A stretch of DNA of 13,976 nt, taken from the NCBI GenBank assembly GCA_003510135.1, contig DOKY01000018.1, positions 1 to 13,976 on the forward strand. Direction: 5' to 3'. Below are positions 6,408 to 13,976 of the stretch, piece after piece. The notes beneath the pieces are model-generated. The model was not told where the DNA came from, did not search any database, and saw nothing but the letters and a program-made list of their open reading frames with translations. The stretch comes from Pseudothermotoga sp. Lineage in GTDB: Bacteria > Thermotogota > Thermotogae > Thermotogales > DSM-5069. Numbering within the stretch: position 1 is the first letter of the stretch; each line of letters starts with the position of its first letter. Position numbers and translations under genes: made by a program.

Positions 6408-7379
6408 TCAATACAAAAAACACGCGACTTGGTGCGAAGCCTCGACTGCTTTGAGTTGTGGTATTTGCTCTGCACAGACCTTCATGGCGTAGGGACATCT
6501 ACTGGCGAAAAGACAGCAAGCCGGTGGATCTATGGGCGAAGAGATCTCACCTTGGATGGGTTGAACGTTTCGAAGCTTTCTGAGTTTGGGATTGGGAACT
6601 GGCACAGAGGCTATCAACGCTTTCGTGTATGGATGAAGTGGGTTTGCGAACAGCTCGTTCGAGTTCGCCAGCTCGACGATCCTTCCAAGATACATCACCG
6701 CGATGCGATCCGAGATGTATTTCACTACGGCCAGATCGTGCGCAATGAAAATGTAGGTCAGATTGTACTGCCCTTTCAGTGACATCAGAAGGTTTATCAC
6801 CTGCGCCTGCACCGACACATCCAGCGCCGAAACGGGTTCGTCGCAGATCAACAGCTCAGGTTTGAGGATCAACGCCCTCGCTATGCCTATGCGCTGTCTT
6901 TGACCACCTGAGAACTCGTGGGGGTATCTCGAAAGGTATTCAGGTCTCAATCCCACATTCTTCATCATCTCTACGGCCATCTCTTTCTTTTCTTTCTGAC
7001 TCAACATCGAATCAGTTAAACCTTCTGTGATTATCTGAAGAACGGTCATCCTTGGGTTCAAAGAGCTGTACGGATCTTGAAAGATCATCTGAATCTTTTT
7101 TCTGAAAGGTTGAAACTCGCTCAGTTTCAAAGAGAACAAGTCGATCCACTCTTTCGAATCTTTGTAAAGGAATTTCCCCGAAGTTGGTTCGTAGACCCTC
7201 ACCATCAACCTTCCGAGCGTAGTTTTGCCACAGCCCGATTCTCCCACGAGCCCGAAGGTCTCTCCCCGAAAAACATTGAAAGAAACATCATCGACGGCCT
7301 TGAGATAGGACTTCTTTCCAAAACCTTTCTTTATGGGAAACCATTTGCTGACGTTCGAGAGCTTCACGAGTTCTTCCAC
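6408..7379 (-). CDS. dppF: Peptide ABC transporter ATP-binding protein (DppF/OppF type)
   Basis: This is one of two non-identical ATPases that power a Dpp/Opp-type importer from the cytoplasmic face. It has 323 residues. Walker A GESGCGKT is at 46-53, Q-loop Gln101 in MIFQDP, ABC signature FSGGQ 156-160, Walker B LLICDEP 176-182 and switch His214. All are intact, so it should hydrolyse ATP. The C-terminal oligopeptide extension carries the cysteine set of this subfamily (Cys289, Cys295, Cys302, Cys320, plus an extra Cys288), which in related transporters can hold an iron-sulfur cluster. The GTG start at 7379 follows GGTGAT and overlaps the dppD end by 16 bp. It is the last gene of the leftward operon and ends 18 bp from the convergent rpiR-family gene, with no terminator between. 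Many Thermotogota transporters of this family import oligosaccharides. The peptidase gene in this operon argues for peptides. Confidence 0.93.
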   Translation of the reverse strand: MEELVKLSNVSKWFPIKKGFGKKSYLKAVDDVSFNVFRGETFGLVGESGCGKTTLGRLMVRVYEPTSGKFLYKDSKEWIDLFSLKLSEFQPFRKKIQMIFQDPYSSLNPRMTVLQIITEGLTDSMLSQKEKKEMAVEMMKNVGLRPEYLSRYPHEFSGGQRQRIGIARALILKPELLICDEPVSALDVSVQAQVINLLMSLKGQYNLTYIFIAHDLAVVKYISDRIAVMYLGRIVELANSNELFANPLHPYTKALIASVPVPNPKLRKLRNVQPIQGEISSPIDPPACCLFASRCPYAMKVCAEQIPQLKAVEASHQVACFLY

Positions 7380-8353
7380 TGTTCATCACCATCCGCGTAC
7401 AACCAGCACTTCACAGAGTGCGTTGGACTGATAGATACCCGCTCAGGTTCTTTCTCTTTACACACGTTCATTCTGAAACTGCACCTTGGATTAAACCTAC
7501 AACCTTTTGGATACTTCGCAGGATGTGGCACCGTACCTTCTATGGAGGCGAGCTTCTGTCTTTCTTGCCAATCGATCCGAGGCACAGAGTTGAGCAACGC
7601 TTTCGTGTAAGGATGAAGGGGATTTTCGAACAGTTCGAACACATCAGCCGTCTCTATGACTTGACCTGCGTACATCACCACGACCCTGTCGCACACCTCC
7701 GCGACGACGGCTAAACTGTGCGTGATGAGCATGACTGCGGTGTTGTACTTCTCCTTCAGTTCGATCATGAGCTTGAGTATCTGCGCCTGTATGGTGACGT
7801 CCAACGCGGTGGTGGGTTCGTCCGCTATCAGAAGCTTGGGATTGCACGCGAGCGCCATCGCTATCATGACACGCTGTCTCATGCCTCCAGAGAGTTGGTA
7901 AGGATAATGCTTGATTCTGCTCTCTGGTTCGGGGATCTTCACATCCCTGAGCATCTTGATAACCCTGTTCGAAACTTTTTCTTTCTCCAAGAGTTCGTGT
8001 AACTCGTACACCTCCGCGATCTGCCAGCCTACCGTGTAAACGGGATTGAGCGAAGTCATGGGTTCTTGGAAGATCATCGATATCTCCTTACCCCTGATCT
8101 TGTAAAGCTCTTGCTTTGGCAGTTTCAGAAGGTCTATGCCGTTGAACCACACGTGTGATTCTTCAGCGACGAACGCGTTCCTTGGAAGCAGCCTCGTTAT
8201 CGCGTACGCTGTGACACTCTTACCACAACCGGACTCTCCAACGACTCCAAGCGTTTCTCCTTCGTTGAGTTCGAAGGACACATCGTCAACCGGCACGATC
8301 CTTCCCATGTTTGTCTTGAAACCGATCTTGAGATTTTCGACCTTCAACAGCAT
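7364..8353 (-). CDS. dppD: Peptide ABC transporter ATP-binding protein (DppD/OppD type)
   Basis: This is the second ATPase of the importer, forming the heterodimeric motor with DppF. It has 329 residues. Walker A GESGCGKS is at 39-46, Gln96 in MIFQEP, signature LSGGM 154-158, Walker B LLIADEP 174-180 and switch His212. The LSGGM form with the following RQRV is typical of the OppD/DppD branch. Four cysteines in the C-terminal extension (285, 291, 298, 316) match the subfamily pattern CxxxxxC-x6-C with a distal Cys. The ATG start at 8353 is preceded by GAGGTGAT, which overlaps the dppC stop. The gap to dppC is 9 bp, so the two are translationally coupled. Confidence 0.94.
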   Translation of the reverse strand: MLLKVENLKIGFKTNMGRIVPVDDVSFELNEGETLGVVGESGCGKSVTAYAITRLLPRNAFVAEESHVWFNGIDLLKLPKQELYKIRGKEISMIFQEPMTSLNPVYTVGWQIAEVYELHELLEKEKVSNRVIKMLRDVKIPEPESRIKHYPYQLSGGMRQRVMIAMALACNPKLLIADEPTTALDVTIQAQILKLMIELKEKYNTAVMLITHSLAVVAEVCDRVVVMYAGQVIETADVFELFENPLHPYTKALLNSVPRIDWQERQKLASIEGTVPHPAKYPKGCRFNPRCSFRMNVCKEKEPERVSISPTHSVKCWLYADGDEQWKNS

Positions 8354-8362
8354 TCGATCACC

Positions 8363-9295
8363 TCATGACTCGCTCACGAACCTGGGATCGAGCGCATCCC
8401 TGAGCCCATCTCCCAAGAAGTTCACACTCAAAACGGTTATGAAGATCATGAAGCCCGGGAAGAACACGAGCCACCACGGCACAGTTCTTTCGAGCCCCGT
8501 CGCGAGAATGTAGTTCATGGCACGTTGGAGCATGTTACCCCAAGAAGGTGTCGGAGGTTGTATACCCAGACCGAGATAGCTCAACGAAGACTCGGCCAAG
8601 ATTGCGTAAGACAGATTCAGCGTCAGCGAAACGATCGTTATCGGCATCACGTTCGGAAGAATGTGTTTGAAGAGTATCTTCAACCTGCTCGTTCCAAGCA
8701 CTCTCGCAGCCATGACGTACTCGTTCTCCCTCAGCGATAGAACGACCCCTCTCACGAGCCGTGACACACCCATCCAACCGAAGACGGTCAGGACCAAGAT
8801 CGTGTTCTTCACACCCGAGCCAAAGACCATCGTCAAGATCAGCAAAATTGGAAAGAGCGGTATCGACAGCATCACATCGACGAAGCGCATCAACAATCTG
8901 TCAACGATCCCACCGAGGTATCCCGAGAGTAAACCGATCAACAAACCTATCCCAGTCGAGAAAAGCGCCGACGTGAAACCCACAAAGAGTGAGATTCTAC
9001 CACCGTACATGATTCTCACGAAGACGTCTCGACCAAGTTCATCCGTTCCGAAGAGATATCCAGCCGAAAGGGGTGGTTTGAACCTGTTCAGAAGGTCCAT
9101 CTCATCGTAGGCTTTGGATGCAACCAGAGGTCCAAAGACGCTCAGACACACGATGCAACTGAGTGCTATGAGACCAAAAAGAGCCAATCTGTGTTGCAAG
9201 AACTTTCTTCTAACCAGTTGCCAGTAGGTACCTATGGGGAGTGGTGAACTTTCCTCTTCGAGTTCTTCAACACTCTTCTTCAACGGCAAGACCAT
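8363..9295 (-). CDS. dppC: Peptide ABC transporter permease DppC
   Basis: This is one of two inner-membrane permease subunits. It has 310 residues with an N-terminal cytoplasmic stretch (about 1-35), a first membrane helix (38-58), the family block LFGTDELGRD (81-90), then five further helices to about 292. The cytoplasmic EAA loop that contacts the ATPase spans about 192-217 (EYVMAARVLGTS onwards). The C-terminus shows LGDGLRDALDPR, the normal ending of DppC/OppC. The start is ATG 9295, three bases after the dppB stop. Length and motifs are ordinary and nothing suggests loss of function. Confidence 0.94.
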   Translation of the reverse strand: MVLPLKKSVEELEEESSPLPIGTYWQLVRRKFLQHRLALFGLIALSCIVCLSVFGPLVASKAYDEMDLLNRFKPPLSAGYLFGTDELGRDVFVRIMYGGRISLFVGFTSALFSTGIGLLIGLLSGYLGGIVDRLLMRFVDVMLSIPLFPILLILTMVFGSGVKNTILVLTVFGWMGVSRLVRGVVLSLRENEYVMAARVLGTSRLKILFKHILPNVMPITIVSLTLNLSYAILAESSLSYLGLGIQPPTPSWGNMLQRAMNYILATGLERTVPWWLVFFPGFMIFITVLSVNFLGDGLRDALDPRFVSES

Positions 9296-9298
9296 CTT

Positions 9299-10285
9299 TC
9301 ACACCGCCTTCGCGCCCAACCTGATCCTTGGATCGACGACCACGTACAGTATGTCCGCGAGCAAATTCGAAAGCAACGTGATCACTGCGAGGAACATCAG
9401 ACAGTTGATCGCTAAGTTGTAATCACTCGCCAAGACCGCTTCATAGATGAGCCTTCCCATTCCGGGCCATGAAAATATCGTTTCGATGATCAACGCACCG
9501 CCGAAGAAATAAGGTATGTCCAAGGCGATGATAGTGATTATGGGAATGAGCGCGTTTCTCAACGCGTGTTTCAGAATCACCCTTCTTTCGTCCGCACCCT
9601 TGGAATACGCGGTCCTTATGTAATCTTGATCGAGCACCTCGAGCAAGGCGGTCCTGATGTACCTGACCCAGTAGGCAACTTGAACCAGTCCCAGCACGAG
9701 AGCAGGAAGTGCCAAGTGTCTCAAGCGGTCGAAGAAAACGTTCCAAAAGCCACTGACACCGTAGGTCTGCACGCCCGTCACGGGGAACCATCCCAACCAC
9801 ACGGAAAAGACGATTATGGCCATCAGGGCAAACCAGAAAGTTGGTAAGGATATACCGATGAACGCCAGAACGGTGAAGAAGTAGTCGAAGAAGGAGTACT
9901 TTTTCACCGCCGAATAGATACCGATGGGAAAGGCGACGATCAGACCTATGAGCCATGCCGTCACCGTCAACAGCAGAGTGTTCGGAAGTCTCTTCATGAT
10001 TATGCCAAGGACCGGTTGTTTGTACATCGAAGAGTAGCCCAAATCTCCCTTGAGAAAACTCCAGAGCCACACTCCATAACGCACTATGAGTGGATCATCC
10101 AGACGATAGTACTTTCTCAGTTCCGCTATCTTAGCGGGATCTCTCGTCATGGCTCTTGGATTTTCCATCCTCATTGTCAAGAGCGGATCTCCCGGCATGG
10201 CGTTCAAGATGAAGAAGATGATCAATGAGATCAGAAAGAAGATGGGTATCAACTCGAGGAACCTTATCAACAGATACCTTCTCAA
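9299..10285 (-). CDS. dppB: Peptide ABC transporter permease DppB
   Basis: This is the partner permease of DppC, forming the translocation pore. It has 328 residues with a first membrane helix at 8-28 ending in the family block NAMPGDP (28-34), the conserved LGLDDP-like RLDDP (61-65) and GDLGYS (80-85), and five more membrane segments. The EAA loop lies at about 221-249 (DYIRTAYSKGA onwards). FSWPGMGRL (271-279) and the terminal VVDPRIR are typical. Translation starts at a TTG (10283-10285), preceded by GGGAGG about ten bases upstream. This is the only in-frame start possible, because a stop codon lies six bases upstream in the same frame. The gene begins three bases after the peptidase stop. 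Confidence 0.93.
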   Translation of the reverse strand: MRRYLLIRFLELIPIFFLISLIIFFILNAMPGDPLLTMRMENPRAMTRDPAKIAELRKYYRLDDPLIVRYGVWLWSFLKGDLGYSSMYKQPVLGIIMKRLPNTLLLTVTAWLIGLIVAFPIGIYSAVKKYSFFDYFFTVLAFIGISLPTFWFALMAIIVFSVWLGWFPVTGVQTYGVSGFWNVFFDRLRHLALPALVLGLVQVAYWVRYIRTALLEVLDQDYIRTAYSKGADERRVILKHALRNALIPIITIIALDIPYFFGGALIIETIFSWPGMGRLIYEAVLASDYNLAINCLMFLAVITLLSNLLADILYVVVDPRIRLGAKAV

Positions 10286-10288
10286 GAC

Positions 10289-11659
10289 TCAAGAACCTCC
10301 CTGGGATTGAAGATGGTTGGCTGTGTACAAACCTGCGAGAAGTTGAATCGCTACCAGATCCTTTATTGGGATCGCTCTATAGTTCAGGTTCTTGTACAGA
10401 TAGTCCATCTTCTTCTCGAAGGCTTCGTCCACATCGTGCTTCAATCTGGAAAGTCTTTCATCGTTCCTGATCTTCAGAACGCCGTTCATCAATCTTCTGA
10501 GCATGCCCAAGCTCAAACTCTGGTAGAACTGAGTCACGTAGAGATTGTCGAACACTTCGGCCACCGTGGCCTTCCTTTCGAGGGTTGGATCTGTCTCTAT
10601 CCAATGTCTTTCCGCTTCCAAATGCGCTGGCATGGTTTCGATGTAGTTCTTCAACGTCTCGTAGAACGCAAATTCCTTCGCCTCTTCGAAACTCGCACAG
10701 TGTTCGAACGGTCCCTTCATTTGTTCGTAGTGCTCTTTGGCTTTCTCCCATGCGATCATTCGCGCCTGTCTTCTGCTCATATCACTTTCGGAAGTGTCCT
10801 CGATCCTGGGATCGTAATAGTAAGGCACTTCGCAAACCAAAGAAAAGGTGTTCGCAACCCTGCTCGCGTACTCGTCAGAGCTGGCACCAGATTTTATGAT
10901 CTTTGCAGGATCCACACTCGCATGTTTCTCAAGATAATCGTACTCTTCGCTTATCGGAAAGAGTTTGTACACCGCCTTGGACAGAGTCTTTGCATACGGA
11001 ACTTCTGGTTCACCGAGTGAGAGTGGCACGTTGAACAACGTTGGTATTCTTTGGTAAGTTTCGTACAGAGAAGACGCTTCCTCACTGATGTAGTAGTAAA
11101 CGCCACCAAAGCCGGCGTTGTGCAGAGAGTACATGAAGGATGGCTTCGTTTCATCGATGGTGTTCATCAAAACCTTCGTTTCCGGCAACGGATTGTGGAA
11201 GTGCAACGTCTTGTAGTCCACCGGGAAAGTCCATTCAACCTGAAGGTATCCCGGGGGTCTGTAAAAGTGTTCCGCGTACGTTCTTATCGATTCTGGATTT
11301 GAAAACCAACCTTCGTTCAACTTGGTACCATCTGGATCGATCACCTTTATGAGATACCAAGTGTAGTCGAACTGCGATCTGAAGCGTTCATCGCTGGCGA
11401 GTTTTTCAGCGAGAAAATCCAACATCATCGCACCTATGGGTTCGTTGGGATGTGGACAACCGAAGAGTAGCGCGTTTCTCGAACCATGACCGATCTTGAT
11501 GACCTTTATTGGATGTCCCTGTCTGGAATATCCTCCAATTTGAACTTCAACGGTCTTCGGATACTTTTTTGCCAATTCGTCGGTCCTCTGATCCAATTCG
11601 TCCACCTTGAAAAATCTCTGATAGTTCGGTATCTCGTCTATCAAACTTTCAAAGTCCAT
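10289..11659 (-). CDS. M14-family zinc metallopeptidase, cytoplasmic
   Basis: This is a predicted zinc carboxypeptidase-like hydrolase. From the ATG at 11659 it has 456 residues and no signal peptide, so it should act in the cytoplasm on imported material. The M14 zinc ligands are visible as His70-xx-Glu73 in CPHPNEP and His180 in YSLHNAG, with the general base Glu277 in VCEVPYYYDP. DPDG at 108-111 matches the family NPDG substrate loop. The last 170 or so residues are helical, charged and not recognised, making the protein longer than a minimal 300-residue M14 domain. A longer frame from 11704 exists, but its first 15 residues are the translation of the upstream terminator hairpin, and AGGGGGAT (11664-11671) is placed for the ATG at 11659. 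It lies between the binding-protein and permease genes, three bases before dppB. Likely substrates are transported peptides. A murein peptide or amide conjugate is also possible. Confidence 0.85.
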   Translation of the reverse strand: MDFESLIDEIPNYQRFFKVDELDQRTDELAKKYPKTVEVQIGGYSRQGHPIKVIKIGHGSRNALLFGCPHPNEPIGAMMLDFLAEKLASDERFRSQFDYTWYLIKVIDPDGTKLNEGWFSNPESIRTYAEHFYRPPGYLQVEWTFPVDYKTLHFHNPLPETKVLMNTIDETKPSFMYSLHNAGFGGVYYYISEEASSLYETYQRIPTLFNVPLSLGEPEVPYAKTLSKAVYKLFPISEEYDYLEKHASVDPAKIIKSGASSDEYASRVANTFSLVCEVPYYYDPRIEDTSESDMSRRQARMIAWEKAKEHYEQMKGPFEHCASFEEAKEFAFYETLKNYIETMPAHLEAERHWIETDPTLERKATVAEVFDNLYVTQFYQSLSLGMLRRLMNGVLKIRNDERLSRLKHDVDEAFEKKMDYLYKNLNYRAIPIKDLVAIQLLAGLYTANHLQSQGGS

Positions 11660-11663
11660 TTCG

Positions 11664-11671
11664 ATCCCCCT
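11664..11671 (-). promoter_or_regulatory. Ribosome binding site fixing the M14 peptidase start
   Basis: On the minus strand AGGGGGAT precedes the ATG at 11659 by four bases. It lies just downstream of the terminator-like hairpin and shows that the upstream extension to 11704 is not translated as part of the peptidase. Confidence 0.8.
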
Positions 11672-11676
11672 GAAAA

Positions 11677-11701
11677 AGGCAGGGGGGAGACCCCCCTGCC
11701 T
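11677..11701 (-). terminator. Intra-operon intrinsic terminator-like hairpin after the binding-protein gene
   Basis: Read on the minus strand, AGGCAGGGGGG, loop TCT and CCCCCCTGCCT make a perfect 11-bp, very GC-rich stem followed at once by a T tract (TTTTC). It begins inside the binding-protein stop codon region and ends 17 bases before the peptidase start. It has the form of a rho-independent terminator, and read-through would give much more binding protein than transporter and peptidase. Confidence 0.85.
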
Positions 11702-13794
11702 CATCTGACTTCGGTGTCTATGTACCAGTTGTAGATGATCCAGCCAAGGCCGCTGTCGTAGGTGGAGTTGAAGCTCTTTATGTATTTCTTCGCAAAGTGT
11801 GGTGTTGGATCAGAAATGAGTGGCAGAACGGGTAGATCGTTGGTCCACAGCGCGAAGTGTTTCTTGTAGAGTTCCACCCTCTTTTCGTAAGCAACTTCCT
11901 TGGCCATCTGCTCGAGTATCTTGTCGTTCTCTGGATTGGACCAACCTGTGTAGTTGGTGCCACCCCAGTTGTTCTCTTCCGACGGTATCATGTCTGTACC
12001 CCAGTAGTTCAAGGCTTCATCGCTCACACCGTAGCCCCAACCGGTCAGCCACGCGTCGAACTTGCCCATGGGCGCTTCTTCCCATATCACAAGCGCAGGT
12101 TTTGCTTCGAGCTTCACGTTCATACCTATTTTCTTCAACATACCCTGTATGAGCTGTGCCATGAGTTCAGCTTGGCTACTTCCCGCACCGTAAATGAGGG
12201 TGAACTCAAAGATCTTGCCATCCTTTTCGAGCAAACCTTGCTTGTTCTTCTTCCAACCTGCTTCAGCGAGCAACTGTTCGGCTTTCTTTGGATCGTAAGG
12301 ATACTTCTTTATGTGATCTCCCTTCAGCGCATCCCTCATGATGTGCAGTTCCGTGATCCAGGTGTCCATGATCTGACCGAGTCCAAAGAAGACGACTTGG
12401 TTTATCTGCTGTCGATCGAGTGCATAGAGCATGGCCTGTCTAACCCTGACGTCGGAGAAGAGTGGATGTGGCTTGCTCAGATCGTTTGGATCTCTGAAGT
12501 TGAGATCCAGGGTCCACAACGCCACGTTTGGTGTGAAGTAGACGTTGAAGATGTCGCCCCTCTCTTTCTGTAATTGCAAGCTCTGCTTCAGATCCAGCGT
12601 GTATCTTCCGAAGTCGATCTCACCCTTCAACGTCGAGGCGAATATGACATCGCTGTCTGGGATGATCTTGAATATGATCTGGTCAATGTTCGGCCTTCCC
12701 ATGTAGTATTCGTCAAACGCTTCGAGAACCATGTACTGACCTTCGACATACTCTTTGAACTTGTATGGGCCAGTCATAACTGGGTTAAACATGACCTTCT
12801 GGACGAATTCATCCCAATTTCCGCTCGCTTTCGCCTTTTCAAAATCTTCCCTGAACAAATGCTCCGGCAATTGGAACCAACCGTAGTAGTAAGCGTACAC
12901 GGATGAGCCGAGTTCCATACCCGGCACTGGGTGTGGCAGATAAATAGTGAAGGTGTAATCGTCAATGATCTCGACTTTTTCAACCATCTTTTCGAAATAG
13001 TTCGTGGTGATGGGTGCCTCAGAGACCATCACTTCCCACTGGAACTTGGCATCTCTCGCCGTGACGGGATGACCGTCGTGCCATTTCATGCCCTTTCTCA
13101 GCTCGAACGTGATCGCAACCGAGCCATCTGGCAAGATCTTGATCAAGCCGTTTTCGAGACTCGGGATCCTCTTTATCATCCTTGGATGGTAGAACCCATT
13201 GTCGTCGGTACCTGTGTAACCGTCACCTATGATGTTGCAGAGCGTCCATGTCAGTCCAGAAGAGGTGAAGAGAGTGTTGAAACCCTTTGGACTTGCCACG
13301 GTCGCCGTCACGATCGTTCCACCACGTTTCGGTGGATAGAGCGCCTGGTAGAAAGATCTTGCGGCTTCAGCTTTCGTGATGGGCGAGAATGGCTCCAAAA
13401 GATGACCGTATCGATAATCCAAAAGTTGTCTGTCACTCCTGAAAGCGAGCGTGAACGCACCGACCGCTTCAGGTGGAACTTTGTCTTCGTCGTTGGCTAA
13501 CGTGCATATCTCGGTGAACTTCGCCGCCTCCTGCTCAAGTCCCAGCACCTTGACCAGGCTCATAATGAAATCTTTCCTGAGAACAGGCTCAGACCCCTTC
13601 TTGACCAACCCTTCTTTCCCAGGAAAAGCCTTCGCCACAGCGGCGTGGAACTCGTCCCACGTGAGCGGTGTGTCGTCGATGGCTTTGAGAATACCGAGTT
13701 TTTGAACAACGGGCGCCGCCTCTTGCAAGCTGATCTGCGCGAAGAAGAGAGTTGCGAGGAAAGAAACCAGTAGGACCGCCAGGAACTTCTTCAC
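11701..13794 (-). CDS. SBP_bac_5 ABC substrate-binding protein with N-terminal SLH-like region
   Basis: This is the periplasmic receptor of the Dpp/Opp-type importer. From GTG 13794 it has 697 residues, about 130-150 more than usual. Residues 1-19 are a signal peptide (Lys-Lys, hydrophobic core, ending Phe-Ala-Gln) with no lipobox Cys. Residues about 22-152 resemble degenerate S-layer-homology repeats, with pieces such as QKLGILKAI, LRKDFIMSLVKVLGL and PITKAEAARSFYQALYP. The SBP_bac_5 fold starts near 156 and shows the family block FELRKGMKWHDGHPVTARD (230-248), then TGPYKF, and VRVRQAMLYALDR. The start was chosen because GGGGGTGA (13799-13806) is spaced for GTG 13794. The GTG at 13812 would translate the ribosome site itself. 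The ligand may be a peptide, but relatives in thermophiles also bind oligosaccharides. The gene is first in the operon, under the promoter at 13825-13854. Confidence 0.92.
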   Translation of the reverse strand: MKKFLAVLLVSFLATLFFAQISLQEAAPVVQKLGILKAIDDTPLTWDEFHAAVAKAFPGKEGLVKKGSEPVLRKDFIMSLVKVLGLEQEAAKFTEICTLANDEDKVPPEAVGAFTLAFRSDRQLLDYRYGHLLEPFSPITKAEAARSFYQALYPPKRGGTIVTATVASPKGFNTLFTSSGLTWTLCNIIGDGYTGTDDNGFYHPRMIKRIPSLENGLIKILPDGSVAITFELRKGMKWHDGHPVTARDAKFQWEVMVSEAPITTNYFEKMVEKVEIIDDYTFTIYLPHPVPGMELGSSVYAYYYGWFQLPEHLFREDFEKAKASGNWDEFVQKVMFNPVMTGPYKFKEYVEGQYMVLEAFDEYYMGRPNIDQIIFKIIPDSDVIFASTLKGEIDFGRYTLDLKQSLQLQKERGDIFNVYFTPNVALWTLDLNFRDPNDLSKPHPLFSDVRVRQAMLYALDRQQINQVVFFGLGQIMDTWITELHIMRDALKGDHIKKYPYDPKKAEQLLAEAGWKKNKQGLLEKDGKIFEFTLIYGAGSSQAELMAQLIQGMLKKIGMNVKLEAKPALVIWEEAPMGKFDAWLTGWGYGVSDEALNYWGTDMIPSEENNWGGTNYTGWSNPENDKILEQMAKEVAYEKRVELYKKHFALWTNDLPVLPLISDPTPHFAKKYIKSFNSTYDSGLGWIIYNWYIDTEVR

Positions 13795-13798
13795 AGAA

Positions 13799-13806
13799 TC
13801 ACCCCC
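13799..13806 (-). promoter_or_regulatory. Ribosome binding site fixing the binding-protein start
   Basis: GGGGGTGA on the minus strand lies four bases before GTG 13794. It shows that the in-frame GTG at 13812 is not the start, since that frame would run through the ribosome site. Confidence 0.85.
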
Positions 13807-13824
13807 ATGCACTTATTGTTTATC

Positions 13825-13854
13825 ATTATACGCGAACACGCTCATGGGTGTCAA
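13825..13854 (-). promoter_or_regulatory. Consensus sigma-70 promoter of the peptide transporter operon
   Basis: On the minus strand TTGACA (13849-13854) and TATAAT (13825-13830) are both perfect hexamers separated by 18 bp. Transcription should begin near 13818, giving a leader of about 24 bases ahead of GTG 13794. A hexamer pair this good implies a strong basal promoter, so control probably comes from a repressor. Confidence 0.88.
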
Positions 13855-13860
13855 TGAGCG
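13839..13860. promoter_or_regulatory. Inverted repeat over the -35 element (candidate operator)
   Basis: CGCTCAT (13839-13845) and ATGAGCG (13854-13860) are perfect 7-bp arms around an 8-bp centre. The repeat covers the TTGACA element, a classical repressor position. No regulator gene for this operon is in the window, so the binder is unknown. Confidence 0.55.
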
Positions 13861-13976
13861 AAAAACAATTTGCACTTGATTCCAACTCGGATATTCACGA
13901 TCCTCACGCAATTTCATCGTTCAGTTTTGATTGTGTTACTTCTTTTCAACATCAACGTTCGTATATATCATAATGG

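Noticed and set aside
10307..11020. 237-residue plus-strand frame opposite the M14 peptidase gene
   Set aside because: It is the antisense shadow of a gene with intact catalytic motifs, and its translation shows no recognisable domain.
11857..12573. 238-residue plus-strand frame opposite the binding-protein gene
   Set aside because: It is an antisense shadow of a well-supported coding region, with no ribosome site or family motif.
13795..13812. Binding-protein start at GTG 13812
   Set aside because: That frame translates the GGGGGTGA ribosome site and adds six residues ahead of the Lys-Lys signal peptide.
13945..13974. Possible rightward promoter (TTCAAC, then CATAAT) at the right edge
   Set aside because: The -35 match is weak (four of six), the stretch is AT-rich so chance matches are likely, and the gene it would serve is outside the window.

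Overview
The window reads as a gene-dense stretch from a thermophilic bacterium, most likely of the Thermotogota and possibly Pseudothermotoga-like. The reasons are heavy AGA/AGG arginine and charged-residue use, near-even base composition by eye, short operonic spacing, GTG/TTG starts with strong GGAGG-type ribosome sites, and gene content typical of that group (many Dpp/Opp-type ABC operons, sugar-acid enzymes). This placement is inference; no database search was possible.

Layout. (1) Bases 1-917 (+) hold the 3' three quarters of a serpin gene whose start lies left of the window. (2) After a 216-bp gap with a candidate promoter and an inverted repeat, bases 1134-6389 (+) form a tight six-gene unit: tctC-tctB-tctA (tripartite tricarboxylate-family importer), a KDPG-aldolase-family enzyme, a ROK-family sugar kinase and an RpiR-family regulator. 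Spacings run from 46 bp (holding a stem-loop) down to overlaps. (3) Bases 6408-13794 (-) form a convergent six-gene operon, read right to left: an SBP_bac_5 binding protein with an SLH-like N-terminal region, a cytoplasmic M14 zinc peptidase, permeases DppB and DppC, and ATPases DppD and DppF. It has a near-consensus sigma-70 promoter (TTGACA-N18-TATAAT) overlapped by an inverted repeat, and an intra-operon terminator-like hairpin after the binding-protein gene. (4) Bases 13813-13976 are the upstream intergenic region.

How the genes work together. The plus-strand unit looks like a self-contained sugar-acid pathway: periplasmic capture and membrane import of a carboxylate, phosphorylation by the ROK kinase, cleavage by the aldolase to pyruvate plus an aldehyde phosphate, and control by a phosphosugar-type regulator. 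All three cytoplasmic proteins deviate at residues that normally contact substrate or effector (Phe where KDPG aldolases have Thr, Gln where ROK kinases have Glu, and loss of the SIS Ser/Thr phosphate loops). The true substrate may therefore not be one of the known ones. The minus-strand operon couples a peptide-type ABC importer to an intracellular metallopeptidase, suggesting uptake and hydrolysis of a particular peptide or peptide conjugate. No tRNA, rRNA, CRISPR array, insertion sequence or origin was seen, and no gene-free stretch exceeds 300 bases.
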